A DNA stretch of 42,904 nt from Bacteriovoracaceae bacterium UBA1511 (lineage in GTDB: Bacteria; Bdellovibrionota; Bacteriovoracia; Bacteriovoracales; Bacteriovoracaceae): NCBI GenBank assembly GCA_002323535.1, contig DCQT01000008.1, positions 1-42,904 of the forward strand, given 5' to 3'. Positions 16,482 to 25,479 of the stretch are shown one piece after another (the stretch's first letter is position 1; each line of letters starts with the position of its first letter). The translations under genes were made by a program, and so were the position numbers. The notes beneath the pieces are model-generated. The model did no database searches. It worked only from the letters and a program-made list of their open reading frames with translations, and was not told the DNA's origin.

Positions 16482-17942
16482 ATGAAAAAATTTTGCGTTC
16501 TTGGTGCCGGCACGATGGGTGCTGGCATCACTCAGTGGCTTGCGACAAGTGGCAAGGAAGTTTTCTTATCTGACAACAATCCAGATGTTTTAAAAAATGC
16601 CGAGACCTCTATCCGGAAGTCTTACGAGCGATTAGTATCCAAAAACAAATTTACAGATGAACAAGTAAGAGAGTTTTTAGAGAATATTCAATTTGCCTCA
16701 TCCATTGAAAATGTTCCGAGTGATACTGACCTTTTAATTGAGGCCATCGTTGAAAACCTTGAAATAAAACAACAAGTCTTCACTAAACTTGATGAACACT
16801 TTGGCCCTCAAACAATCTTCGCATCTAATACGAGTGGACTATCTATAGAGAAAATTTTTTCAAAATTAAACTCTAGACCCTGCTGTGGGCTCCACTTTTT
16901 TAATCCCGCGCCAATTATGAAGTTAGTTGAGATAGTAAAGTCCCCTAGCATTTCCTCTGAAGACTTAAATCAATTAAAAGAGTTTTTCATCTCAAATAAA
17001 AAAATACCTGCCATAGTAGAGGACCGCCCCGGTTTTATTTGCAACAGGGTCGCAAGAAACTTTTACGGAGAATCCTTTAGAATTTTAAATACAGATTCCC
17101 CCAAGCAAATGCAGGAAATTGATTTTATTTTAAAAGAAGTTGCCGGCTTCAGGATGGGCCCATTTGAATTAATAGATCTTATCGGAGTTGATATTAATTT
17201 AAATGCAACAAAAGGGGTTTTTGAAGCGTTTGGATCTCACCCACGATTCGCCCCTCATAAATTTCAAGAGCAAGCTGTTAATGAGGAGCGACTCGGTCGC
17301 AAGACAAATAATCTAGGTCTTATTCTTGGAAGATCCTCTGAAAGCGACTTTAAACTTGAAGTGATAAATCCAAACCAAGAGGTATCTCCTATTGTTGTTT
17401 ATGACGAGCTTTCACATGACTTCCCTGAAAACTCGATCGTATTTGATAAAACTCTATTTAACTTGGAAGAAAAAATAGAGCTTTTAAAGATTTTAAAAGA
17501 AAAAAATAACCATGTAATTGTTGAAGGCTCTCACTTATCTAATGACATCTTACCCATCATTAATGAGATGAATTTTGATTTATGTAATTCAATATTTCTT
17601 CTTGAAAAAAATAATTCTGTAGAATTAATTAGCACAACAGGTGATGAAAAAATCATTCAACATTTTTCCAACCATATGAAAAAAAATGTAGTAATTAGGA
17701 GTGATAACAAACTCGGTTTAATTACTCCAAGAGTACTCATGCAAATAATTTTCGAGGCCACTGTCGCTTTTGAAGAAGGCTTAGCTTCAAAAAAAGATAT
17801 TGATTCAGCTATGATATACGGACTTAATTATCCCGCGGGGCCTTTTGAGTGGCAAAATTCCATCTCAGCGGAGTTGGTTGAGGCCTTGAGACTGAACATG
17901 TGTCATACTATTTCTAGAAAACCTAATCGCTACACTAGATAA
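16482..17942 (+). CDS. paaH: PaaH: 3-hydroxyadipyl-CoA dehydrogenase
   Basis: 486 residues, near the PaaH length and much longer than simple 3-hydroxybutyryl-CoA dehydrogenases. The Rossmann domain begins GAGTMGAGITQWL with the GxGxxG NAD motif; the SNTSGLSIEKI and catalytic GLHFFNPAPIMKLVEIV segments follow, then the first C-terminal helical domain (EDRPGFICNRVARNF). A divergent middle part leads to a second C-terminal domain (TPRVLMQIIFEA...NYPAGPFEW), the layout of PaaH. It oxidises 3-hydroxyadipyl-CoA to 3-oxoadipyl-CoA with NAD+. Starts five bases after the paaA-like stop with only a weak ribosome site, so translation probably relies on coupling. Downstream neighbour paaJ uses its product. 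Confidence 0.92.
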   Translation: MKKFCVLGAGTMGAGITQWLATSGKEVFLSDNNPDVLKNAETSIRKSYERLVSKNKFTDEQVREFLENIQFASSIENVPSDTDLLIEAIVENLEIKQQVFTKLDEHFGPQTIFASNTSGLSIEKIFSKLNSRPCCGLHFFNPAPIMKLVEIVKSPSISSEDLNQLKEFFISNKKIPAIVEDRPGFICNRVARNFYGESFRILNTDSPKQMQEIDFILKEVAGFRMGPFELIDLIGVDINLNATKGVFEAFGSHPRFAPHKFQEQAVNEERLGRKTNNLGLILGRSSESDFKLEVINPNQEVSPIVVYDELSHDFPENSIVFDKTLFNLEEKIELLKILKEKNNHVIVEGSHLSNDILPIINEMNFDLCNSIFLLEKNNSVELISTTGDEKIIQHFSNHMKKNVVIRSDNKLGLITPRVLMQIIFEATVAFEEGLASKKDIDSAMIYGLNYPAGPFEWQNSISAELVEALRLNMCHTISRKPNRYTR

Positions 17943-17952
17943 TAGGAATTAT

Positions 17953-19140
17953 ATGAACAAAGTTTTCATCGTAAAAACAAATCGCACACCTTTTGGAAAA
18001 ATTGGTGGCGTTCTCGCCCCTGTTAGACCAGACGACTTACTCGCACACTGCCTAAAGAACATCACCAGCGATTTACCCTTTGATCTTGAGAAAATTGATG
18101 ACATCTACATCGGGTGTGCCAATCAAGCTGGTGAGGATAATAGAAACATCGCTCGTATGAGCTCTACTCTCGCAGGGATTCCTTTTTCTGTTCCAGCGAC
18201 CACGATAAATAGACTTTGCGCTAGCTCATTGGATGCTGTTGGTAGTGCTTATGCACGTATCAAATCAGGACTGTCAGACTGCATTATTGCCGGCGGTGTT
18301 GAAAGTATGACTAGAGCACCATATGTAATTTCAAAAACACCCTCTGCTTTTGGACGTGATCAAAAAATGTGGGACTCGAGTTTTGGTTGGAGGTTTCCTA
18401 ACAAAAAAATGGAAGAAATCTTTCCTCTTCTTGGTATGGGGCAAACCGCTGAAAACCTTGTAGAGAAATATAGTATTTCAAGAGAGGATCAAGATGTTTT
18501 TGCACTTTCCTCTCACCTAAAGTCATCTAAAAATAAGTCTTTAATCCAAAGTACTCTCCTACCTGTCGAAGTAAGCCTTAGAAAAAAAACTTATACCGTT
18601 GATTTTGATGAGTGCGTGAGAGAGTCATCCTCCCTAGAGGCTTTATCAAATCTAAAGCCAGTTTTTAAAAAAGGTGGGACTGTCACTGCTGGTAACTCAA
18701 GCCCAATGAATGATGGTGCAGGGTCAGCACTAATTGTTAGTGAGAGTTTCCTGAAGCAGTATAATTTCGACTTTGCAATTGAAATAACAGGGTACGCGAC
18801 CGGAGGCGTTCACCCTGACGCCATGGGTATTGGGCCAGTTGAGAGTACAAAAAAACTCTTTACGCAGACTAAAAGTGATGTAGATGATTATGATCTTTTT
18901 GAGATGAACGAAGCCTTTGCCGTTCAAGTTCTTGCCTGCCAAAGAGAGTTGAACATTCCTCTTGAAAAAGTTAACCCGATTGGTGGAGCTATTTCGATGG
19001 GGCACCCCCTTGGAGCAAGCGGCGCGAGACTAGTTCACCAAGTTTTTCATCAAATTAAAAACAGTGATTCAATTAATTCTGCTCTAGCAACAATGTGCGT
19101 GGGCGTTGGGCAGGGTGTAAGTATCTCACTAAAAAGATAA
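17953..19140 (+). CDS. paaJ: PaaJ: 3-oxoadipyl-CoA / 3-oxo-5,6-dehydrosuberyl-CoA thiolase
   Basis: 395 residues, typical of thiolase family II. Catalytic residues: nucleophile C89 (NRLCASSLDAVG), H351 (SMGHPLGASGAR) and C382 (MCVGVGQG). Residues around NEAFAVQVLA and GGVESMTRAP are also standard. It cleaves 3-oxo-5,6-dehydrosuberyl-CoA and later 3-oxoadipyl-CoA with CoA, yielding acetyl-CoA and finally succinyl-CoA, and so completes the Paa pathway. Last gene of the hppD operon, 10 bases after paaH, with AGGAATT before ATG 17953; a strong hairpin terminator follows. A generic acetyl-CoA acetyltransferase is the alternative, but gene order supports PaaJ. Confidence 0.92.
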   Translation: MNKVFIVKTNRTPFGKIGGVLAPVRPDDLLAHCLKNITSDLPFDLEKIDDIYIGCANQAGEDNRNIARMSSTLAGIPFSVPATTINRLCASSLDAVGSAYARIKSGLSDCIIAGGVESMTRAPYVISKTPSAFGRDQKMWDSSFGWRFPNKKMEEIFPLLGMGQTAENLVEKYSISREDQDVFALSSHLKSSKNKSLIQSTLLPVEVSLRKKTYTVDFDECVRESSSLEALSNLKPVFKKGGTVTAGNSSPMNDGAGSALIVSESFLKQYNFDFAIEITGYATGGVHPDAMGIGPVESTKKLFTQTKSDVDDYDLFEMNEAFAVQVLACQRELNIPLEKVNPIGGAISMGHPLGASGARLVHQVFHQIKNSDSINSALATMCVGVGQGVSISLKR

Positions 19141-19180
19141 AAGGCACCCCACTTTATATACAAGGGGGTGCTCTTTTAAA
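19141..19180. terminator. Bidirectional rho-independent terminator
   Basis: Stem GCACCCC (19144-19150) / GGGGTGC (19165-19171), extendable by flanking AAAAG/CTTTT, with a 14-base loop. T-rich sequence follows on both strands. It separates convergent paaJ and the flagellin gene and should stop both transcripts. Confidence 0.88.
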
Positions 19181-19204
19181 ATTTGAAAAACGTTATCTTA
19201 ATCT

Positions 19205-20038
19205 CTAACCAATCAACTTAAGTGCAGCTGCACCTTGAGAATTAGCTTGAGCAAGAACTGCTGCGCCAGCATTATTAAGAATATTTAGTTTAGTATTCTT
19301 GGCCGTTTCTTCTGCAAATTCAGTATCTCTAATTCTTGAATTCGCTGCAGATAAATTCTCCGTAAATACCTCTAGGTTATTCATTGTAGAGTTAAGTCTG
19401 TTTTGTTTAGCACCAAGTTCAGCTCTCTTTCCTGAGACCATCTCAATGGCATTATCTAAAACAGCAAGGCTTTCTTGAGCACCGTCTTTGGAGGAGATAT
19501 CTATTTCACCTACTCCCAAACTTGATGTTCCTGATTGAATCGCTGCCGCATCAAATTGAATTCGATCTTGAAAATTGTCGTTATTAATACCAATTTGAAT
19601 ATCATAGGACCCTCTTGATCCATCTAAAAGTTTATTTCCGTTAAACTCAGTTACTTGTGATATTCTATCAATTTCAGCTTTCAAGTTTTGATACTCTAAA
19701 TTAGTAAATCCACGTTCTGTGTCATTAACAGTATCAGATGCTGCCTGCATTGATAGTTCTCTTAAACGCGTGAGAATGTTTGATACCTCGTTCAAACCAC
19801 CTTCTGCGGTTTGAATCATTGAAATACCATCACCGACGTTTCTTTCTGCTTGTTGTAGTCCTCTTATTTGTGCCTTCATTTTCTCACTGATTGCCAAACC
19901 TGCAGCATCATCAGCCGCTTTGTTAATTCGCGAACCTGAAGATAACCTTTCTAAAGTTTGTTGCTGTTTTGAGTTATTAACACCCAGTGACCTTTGTGCG
20001 GCAAGAGATAGGACGTTTGTGTTTATCCGTAAACCCAT
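19205..20038 (-). CDS. fliC: Flagellin
   Basis: 277 residues from ATG 20036-20038, which follows AAGGAGG; an in-frame start 16 codons upstream would add a non-flagellin basic tail. The N-terminal D0/D1 region (MGLRINTNVLSLAAQRSL, later SSGSRINKAADDAAGLAIS, then a long helical stretch to about residue 140) and the C-terminal D1/D0 region (RIRDTEFAEETAK...ILNNAGAAVLAQANSQ) are well conserved. The central variable part is very short, so the filament surface domains are minimal. Secreted through the flagellar export apparatus and polymerised into the filament. It is monocistronic, with about 160 non-coding bases upstream and a terminator downstream. I see no clear sigma-28 or sigma-54 promoter there. 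Confidence 0.97.
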   Translation of the reverse strand: MGLRINTNVLSLAAQRSLGVNNSKQQQTLERLSSGSRINKAADDAAGLAISEKMKAQIRGLQQAERNVGDGISMIQTAEGGLNEVSNILTRLRELSMQAASDTVNDTERGFTNLEYQNLKAEIDRISQVTEFNGNKLLDGSRGSYDIQIGINNDNFQDRIQFDAAAIQSGTSSLGVGEIDISSKDGAQESLAVLDNAIEMVSGKRAELGAKQNRLNSTMNNLEVFTENLSAANSRIRDTEFAEETAKNTKLNILNNAGAAVLAQANSQGAAALKLIG

Positions 20039-20200
20039 TGCTTCCTCCTTGGATATTAATTTCCTTTTTGGAATTCGCTTCCCCAACCGTGAGAAACAAT
20101 AAGCTTACTGCTATTTAGATTTTTATTAAGACTCTACCTTGAGCCATTAAATCTCTCTTCGTCTAAGATCTTAATTACTTAATATTATTTTTGATTTTTT

Positions 20201-21322
20201 TTAAAAGTCGACAAAAGGGTTCTGGTTTAAACCTTTCCAAACTAATAAATTCGAATTGATTTTTTCATTGTCATTATTTGGATTATAGACTTCTAACTTT
20301 GCAAAAGTAAGCATCTCCTCCTCTCTCGCACGGCCAAAATCTAATTGATACATATTTGTCCAAGTTCCAGTATTAATAAATACTTTATCCTTTCTAGGAT
20401 AAGATATCTCTGGTTTGTGTGTATGTCCTTGCATATAAACCTTAAGACTTTTATCATGAATCAGGCTCTCATACTTGAGACTCTCTGGTGCATTAAAAAC
20501 GTCAAACTCTTCCTTTATAAACCCAAGAAATCCACCTTTAACTTTTCCTTGTTTAAAAATATAGATAAACCTCACCATTAAATAGTAATAAGTGGTAGCT
20601 AAAATAAACCTTATTGTATTCATGGTGTCGTAGATTAATCCATCTATGAGAAACTTTTTGATGGGTCTGACACTATTGACGTGAGGACTTTCTGATTTGA
20701 ACCGATTAATCACTTTTGAAACGAAATAACTCCCCCAGGGAGGAATCAAAAACTCCCTACCTCGATGATCCTTCTGGATAGAACTCTCATTGAATGAATT
20801 TGCTCTTTCAGATTGATGTCCATGATTTATCATAACTGATTCAAGAGGTTGGTATCCGTCTGAAGTTAAATTTATTAATTCAATTTTTTCATCAAAATAG
20901 GATAAAAAGTAATCTCTCACTTTTTTTATTTCAAGTTCAGCGTCATGATTTCCAATTAAATAGGTGACTTTTTTATTTTTTATTGATGAAAATTTTTTAA
21001 GGGCATCAAAAACTTCTTTATGTCCCTTTATAATGATCTTTAGCTTCTCTAGGCTTGAGTCTTCAGACCAGAATTCATCATCAAAATATTTTACATAAGG
21101 AACTGATAAAAAATCTAAAAAATCACCATTTATAATAAGTTCAACACTCTTTTTTAAAAACTTTCCAGAGCTATAAAAATCCAAAAACTCAACAAGCTCT
21201 TTATCGTAATGAAAATCCTCTAAATTATTTTTTTTTCCCCCAAAGAATAACCCTGCTCCAAGGTGAAGATCTGAAATGCACAATATAATTTTATCTGGAG
21301 AATTTTTTTTAATAAATCTCAT
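20201..21322 (-). CDS. Calcineurin-like metallophosphoesterase
   Basis: 373 residues. The five metallophosphoesterase motifs are in order: ISDLHLG (D18, H20), INGDFLDFL, LIGNHDAEL, NHGHQSE and MQGHTHKPE, so a binuclear metal site is complete. No signal peptide; a hydrophobic stretch around 235-260 (FILATTYYYLMVRFIYIF) could be an inserted helix that associates with the membrane, as in UDP-2,3-diacylglucosamine hydrolase-like or other membrane-acting phosphoesterases. The substrate cannot be read from sequence. ATG 21320-21322 overlaps the TGA of a small secreted-protein gene (ATGA), implying translational coupling. Confidence 0.88.
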   Translation of the reverse strand: MRFIKKNSPDKIILCISDLHLGAGLFFGGKKNNLEDFHYDKELVEFLDFYSSGKFLKKSVELIINGDFLDFLSVPYVKYFDDEFWSEDSSLEKLKIIIKGHKEVFDALKKFSSIKNKKVTYLIGNHDAELEIKKVRDYFLSYFDEKIELINLTSDGYQPLESVMINHGHQSERANSFNESSIQKDHRGREFLIPPWGSYFVSKVINRFKSESPHVNSVRPIKKFLIDGLIYDTMNTIRFILATTYYYLMVRFIYIFKQGKVKGGFLGFIKEEFDVFNAPESLKYESLIHDKSLKVYMQGHTHKPEISYPRKDKVFINTGTWTNMYQLDFGRAREEEMLTFAKLEVYNPNNDNEKINSNLLVWKGLNQNPFVDF

Positions 21323-21609
21323 AAATTTTTTATTCTAATTTTTCTTGAAGGGGGCGACATTCCAACAATATCGTATTTGAACTCCCCAAAAACCCGCAAT
21401 GTTTTATCTGATTTTCTTGAGAGATTAAATGTCTTGTGAACCTCATGATCCCTCCAAAGCTGTACGATAATATTTATATCTGTTCTGTTTCTAACCAATA
21501 CGACCTCACTCTTTTCCTTGTATTCATACTTCACACCATTAATAGAAAAAGTGACTGTGTGAGCATGCAAGCTAGCCGAAATAAAAAATAGAGTTAGGAA
21601 CCTAATCAT
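21319..21609 (-). CDS. Small secreted protein, unknown function
   Basis: 96 residues with a signal peptide (MIRFLTLFFISASLHAH) and a mature part of about 80 residues, beta-rich by appearance (TVTFSINGVKYEYKEKSEVVLV...INIIVQLWRD). No domain recognised. No good ribosome site is visible before ATG 21607-21609. Its stop overlaps the start of the metallophosphoesterase gene by four bases, so the two are co-translated and may act together in or near the envelope. Confidence 0.75.
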   Translation of the reverse strand: MIRFLTLFFISASLHAHTVTFSINGVKYEYKEKSEVVLVRNRTDINIIVQLWRDHEVHKTFNLSRKSDKTLRVFGEFKYDIVGMSPPSRKIRIKNL

Positions 21610-21710
21610 ACTTATAATTTTAATCCTACAAGGTTAGACGGTTTTTCATGGGAATAATTTTCCATTACTCAAAAAAGTCACCACCTTTTAGTCCTCCATA
21701 GCGATAAGGA

Positions 21711-22235
21711 ATGATGAACTTAAATTTCTTCAAAAAACATAACCATTCTCAAAATATAAGCTTGTTTCAAAAAATAATCTCCGACCCAAGTAATATGAAT
21801 TATTTTAAACAAAATAAATATCTTTACAGAGGTCTGTATGACTTATGCTCTAAGATGAACGATGAAACTCAAAAATCCCTACTACTTCAAAAACAAATTC
21901 TTTTTGTACCTGTATCAAGAATTTTTGCCTGCACAGTATCTCCAAGTTCTAGTAGTAATTTTATTTTTATATTCCCTGATTTATTAAAAAAACTCTCCTG
22001 CGTCGATAACGGACAAGGACTCGCTATTTTAGCTCACGAGATAGGGCACCTTTTTTATGAGCACTCCAAAAAAGGCACTCCAGAGTTAAAGGCTCAAATT
22101 GAAGCTGATGACTTTGCATTTCAACTGGGCTTAGGAGAAGAACTATGCGAAGTATTATCAAACTTCAGAGATGTGGACACAAGAACAAGAATAAGCTATC
22201 TAACGGCAAAAATTTTAAGTAATTCCTCTAATTAA
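21711..22235 (+). CDS. Small putative zinc metallopeptidase (HExxH)
   Basis: 174 residues. HEIGH (H109, E110, H113) sits in a helix LAILAHEIGHLFYEH, followed by EADDFAFQLG (E131, D133), the arrangement of gluzincin-like enzymes such as M48 peptidases and ImmA/IrrE proteins, where the downstream Glu is the third zinc ligand. No signal peptide; a short hydrophobic stretch (SSNFIFIFPDLL) precedes the motif. Start is ATG 21711 or the adjacent ATG 21714; AAGGA ends immediately before the first, so the second has better spacing. The 3' end overlaps the convergent uvrB gene by four bases. Substrate unknown; a cytoplasmic regulatory protease is plausible. Confidence 0.8.
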   Translation: MMNLNFFKKHNHSQNISLFQKIISDPSNMNYFKQNKYLYRGLYDLCSKMNDETQKSLLLQKQILFVPVSRIFACTVSPSSSSNFIFIFPDLLKKLSCVDNGQGLAILAHEIGHLFYEHSKKGTPELKAQIEADDFAFQLGLGEELCEVLSNFRDVDTRTRISYLTAKILSNSSN

Positions 22236-24232
22236 ATAAGTAACCTCATTTCATTGAGAATCTTTATTTGATCTCTCACTTTAGCAGCTTCCTCGAATTC
22301 TAAGTTTTTTGCATGAGTTTTCATTTTAGACTTTAATTCTAGAATTTCCTTTTCTATGTCTTGATTACTTAAATTTTTGACTTTTTTATTTTCTAGCGTT
22401 CCTTTTTCTTTTTTCTTTCTTCCCTTCTCTCCTCGAAGTGTTTCCAGTACGCCCGAGGAGATATCCTTAACAATAGTTCTAGGTATAATTTCATTCTTTT
22501 CGTTAAACTCTTGTTGTACTTTTCTTCTTCTCTTTGTTTCATCAATTGATCTTTGCATACTTCCGGTCATCTTATATGAATACATTATAACTCTGCCGTT
22601 TTCGTTTCTTGCTGCTCTTCCAATTGTTTGAATTAATGATCTATCAGATCGAAGAAACCCTTCCTTATCTGCGTCTAGGATCGCTACAAGACTCACTTCT
22701 GGAATGTCTAACCCCTCTCTTAAAAGGTTTATTCCAACAAGAATATCAAATTCACCACTCCTTAAATCTCTTATAATTTCAACTCTTTCAATCGTATCAA
22801 TATCAGAGTGTAGATACTTAATTTTTAAATTTAAACTTCGGTAATATTTAGTTAATTCTTCAGCAAGCTTTTTCGTTAATGTTGTGACGAGAACTCTACC
22901 ACCTTTTTCGATTTCATTTTTTACCTCTATGAGTAAATCATCCACTTGATTTTTAGCCTCTTTGACCTCAATTACTGGATCTAAAAGACCTGTCGGTCGA
23001 ATAAGTTGTTCGGAAAACTCTCCTCGTGTTTTTTCTAACTCATAATTACCTGGGGTTGCGCTTACAAATAAAACTTTATCTAGTTTTTTTTCAAACTCCT
23101 CAAAATTTAAAGGTCGATTATCAAGCGCACTTGGCAACCGAAAACCAAATTCAACAAGATTCATTTTTCGGGCCCTATCACCTCTGTACATTCCACCAAC
23201 CTGAGAAATTGAGATATGAGACTCATCAGCTATTAATAAAAAATCATCACCAAAGTAATCTATGAGTGTTGGAGGAGGTTCCCCAGCTTTTAGACCTGTT
23301 AAGTGGCGTGAATAATTTTCAATTCCTGAGCAAAACCCCATTTCCTCCATCATTTCAATATCTAATAGGGTTCTTTGCTCTAATCTAATCGCCTCTACAT
23401 TTTTTTCGTTTCCCTTTAACTCCACAAGTCTCTCTCGAAGCTCATGAGTAATTGTTTTAATTGCCTCTTTCATTCTTTCTTCACCAACCACGTAATGTGA
23501 ACTAGGATAAATGGCCATTTTTTTTAAGTCCTCAATAATTTCTCCAGAAATTGGATCAACTATCTCCAATGACTCGATTTCATCATCAAAAAACTCAATA
23601 CGTAAGAGATTACTTTCCTCATGAGAGGGAAAGACTTCAACGATATCTCCCCTAACCCTGAAGGCTCCCCGAGAAAAGTCTAAGTCATTTCGCTCATACT
23701 GCATTCTTACAAGTTCATTTAGAAGATCTTTTTTTTCAAAGGTGTCTCCGGAGAACAATGTTAGCTTCATTCCGGAGTATTCCTCAGGAGAACCTATTCC
23801 GTATATACAACTCACTGAGCTCACAACAATTACATCCTCTCTCTCCAGAAGAGATCTAGTAGCGCTGTGTCTTAAACGATCTATCTCATCATTTATCGCC
23901 GAATCTTTTTCAATGTAAGTATCTGTAGTCGGAACATAAGCTTCCGGCTGGTAATAGTCATAATATGAGACAAAATATTCAACAGCGTTGTTGGGAAAAA
24001 ACTCTTTAAATTCAGCGTAAAGTTGCGCGGCCAAGGTTTTGTTATGGGCCAACACCAGAGTTTTTTTCCCTAGATTTTGAATGACATTCGCCATTGTAAA
24101 AGTTTTTCCAGAACCAGTGACGCCTAGAAGAGTTTGAAGCTTTTTAGTCTTATACCCATCCGTTATCTCATGAATTGCACGAGGCTGGTCCCCTTGAGGC
24201 TTGAACTTCGTAGAGAGTTTAAACTTTGACAT
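22232..24232 (-). CDS. uvrB: UvrABC system protein B (excinuclease subunit)
   Basis: 666 residues, the standard UvrB length. Helicase motif I TLLGVTGSGKTFTMANVI, the beta-hairpin region SYYDYYQPEAYVPTTDTYIEK with its conserved tyrosines, DESHIS (motif II), ATPGNYE, helicase motifs V-VI (INLLREGLDIPEVSLVAILD and QTIGRAARN) and a C-terminal UVR domain (AKNLEFEEAAKVRDQI) that binds UvrC are all present. UvrB loads on damaged DNA with UvrA and directs incision by UvrC in nucleotide excision repair. Transcribed alone; its start is only 41 bases from divergent lysA. No LexA-type box was recognised upstream. Confidence 0.98.
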   Translation of the reverse strand: MSKFKLSTKFKPQGDQPRAIHEITDGYKTKKLQTLLGVTGSGKTFTMANVIQNLGKKTLVLAHNKTLAAQLYAEFKEFFPNNAVEYFVSYYDYYQPEAYVPTTDTYIEKDSAINDEIDRLRHSATRSLLEREDVIVVSSVSCIYGIGSPEEYSGMKLTLFSGDTFEKKDLLNELVRMQYERNDLDFSRGAFRVRGDIVEVFPSHEESNLLRIEFFDDEIESLEIVDPISGEIIEDLKKMAIYPSSHYVVGEERMKEAIKTITHELRERLVELKGNEKNVEAIRLEQRTLLDIEMMEEMGFCSGIENYSRHLTGLKAGEPPPTLIDYFGDDFLLIADESHISISQVGGMYRGDRARKMNLVEFGFRLPSALDNRPLNFEEFEKKLDKVLFVSATPGNYELEKTRGEFSEQLIRPTGLLDPVIEVKEAKNQVDDLLIEVKNEIEKGGRVLVTTLTKKLAEELTKYYRSLNLKIKYLHSDIDTIERVEIIRDLRSGEFDILVGINLLREGLDIPEVSLVAILDADKEGFLRSDRSLIQTIGRAARNENGRVIMYSYKMTGSMQRSIDETKRRRKVQQEFNEKNEIIPRTIVKDISSGVLETLRGEKGRKKKEKGTLENKKVKNLSNQDIEKEILELKSKMKTHAKNLEFEEAAKVRDQIKILNEMRLLI

Positions 24233-24273
24233 TTTACTTTCCCAAATTAAGTATTCATTTTAGCATATAGTCT

Positions 24274-25479
24274 ATGCCTTATATTAATTTAATTGACTCT
24301 AATCTAAGCTATAACGAAGACTCATTATGTCTAAATAATCATCCCTTAGACGAATACGTGCAAAAATATAAAACACCTTTCTATTTGTATGATCTCTCTA
24401 TCTTAAGTCAAAATTATACGCGTTTTTTTGAAACAGCTAATGCAAGTATAAGAAAATTTCTTATTTGTTATGCAGTTAAAAGTAATGATCACAGTAACTT
24501 TTTACAAAAAATAAACGAGCTGGGTGGCGGAGCTGATGTCGTATCTATAGGAGAGCTAGCTAAATGCCTTGGCTCTGGTATTTGCCCAAGTAAGGTCGTT
24601 TTCTCTGGGGTGGGAAAAACAGACGATGAGCTGAGACAAGCAATTGATAAAACAGATGGGAAAATCAAAAGTATAAATATTGAATCGATTGATGAGTTAA
24701 AATCATTAATTTCTATAACAAACTATTCTAAGAAACATATTGATATATGTTTTCGCCTAAATCCAGGATCTCCTGGAGACACACATGAGCATATCTCAAC
24801 AGGAGGAACACATCACAAATTTGGGTTATTAGAAGATGAGGTTAGTGAATGCCTAAAATTAGCAAATGCATCCAAATATATCTGCTCTAAAGGCATAAGT
24901 ATGCACATTGGAAGTCAACTCACGTCATTAGAGGAAACGACCGCTGCACTAAAATCTGTAAAAAGCCTTATCACTGAATACTCCTTTCTAGAAATTATAA
25001 ACATCGGCGGAGGTTTAGGGATACACTACGACCCAAGTTCTGAAAGATTATGCTCCTTAGACAGTTATATCTCAACAATTTCAAATTTTTTAAAAGACAA
25101 TAATTTAAAAGAAAAAGAAATTATTTTTGAGCCTGGAAGATTCCTATCAGGAAATACTGGTATTTTAATCACAAAGGTTGTTAGAGAGAAAAGGTTTTTT
25201 CGAATCGTCGATGCAGGAATGAATGATTTAATTAGACCCGCTCTTTATGGAGCTCATCATGAAATTTTTCCGATCCAAAAACCAACTTCTCCAAGTGAAA
25301 AGCTTATATTAACCATTGCCGGACCAATTTGCGAGACGGGTGATTTTTTTATTAATAGAAAAAAATGTTTTCCATTAAAAAAAGGAGATTTCGCTGCAAT
25401 ATCCAATACTGGTGCCTACGGAAAAGTTTTGGCCTCAACTTACAATGCAAGGCCATTAATAAAGGAATACTTTATATAG
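24274..25479 (+). CDS. lysA: Diaminopimelate decarboxylase
   Basis: 401 residues, fold-type III PLP enzyme. The PLP lysine is K69 in LICYAVKSNDH; HKFGLLEDEV, SMHIGSQLT, the glycine loop INIGGGLGI, FEPGRFLSG and GPICETGDFF are the family markers, the last holding the active-site Cys-Glu. It decarboxylates meso-diaminopimelate to L-lysine, the last step of lysine synthesis. No ribosome site is visible before ATG 24274; a TATAGT (24266-24271) ends two bases upstream, so the mRNA may be nearly leaderless. The 3' end overlaps the convergent gltX by eight bases. Confidence 0.95.
   Translation: MPYINLIDSNLSYNEDSLCLNNHPLDEYVQKYKTPFYLYDLSILSQNYTRFFETANASIRKFLICYAVKSNDHSNFLQKINELGGGADVVSIGELAKCLGSGICPSKVVFSGVGKTDDELRQAIDKTDGKIKSINIESIDELKSLISITNYSKKHIDICFRLNPGSPGDTHEHISTGGTHHKFGLLEDEVSECLKLANASKYICSKGISMHIGSQLTSLEETTAALKSVKSLITEYSFLEIINIGGGLGIHYDPSSERLCSLDSYISTISNFLKDNNLKEKEIIFEPGRFLSGNTGILITKVVREKRFFRIVDAGMNDLIRPALYGAHHEIFPIQKPTSPSEKLILTIAGPICETGDFFINRKKCFPLKKGDFAAISNTGAYGKVLASTYNARPLIKEYFI

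Noticed and set aside
20039..20200. Sigma-28 (TAAA-N15-GCCGATAA) or sigma-54 promoter before flagellin
   Set aside because: Searched by eye on the minus strand; only partial TAAA and TGGC matches with wrong partners, so no call was made.
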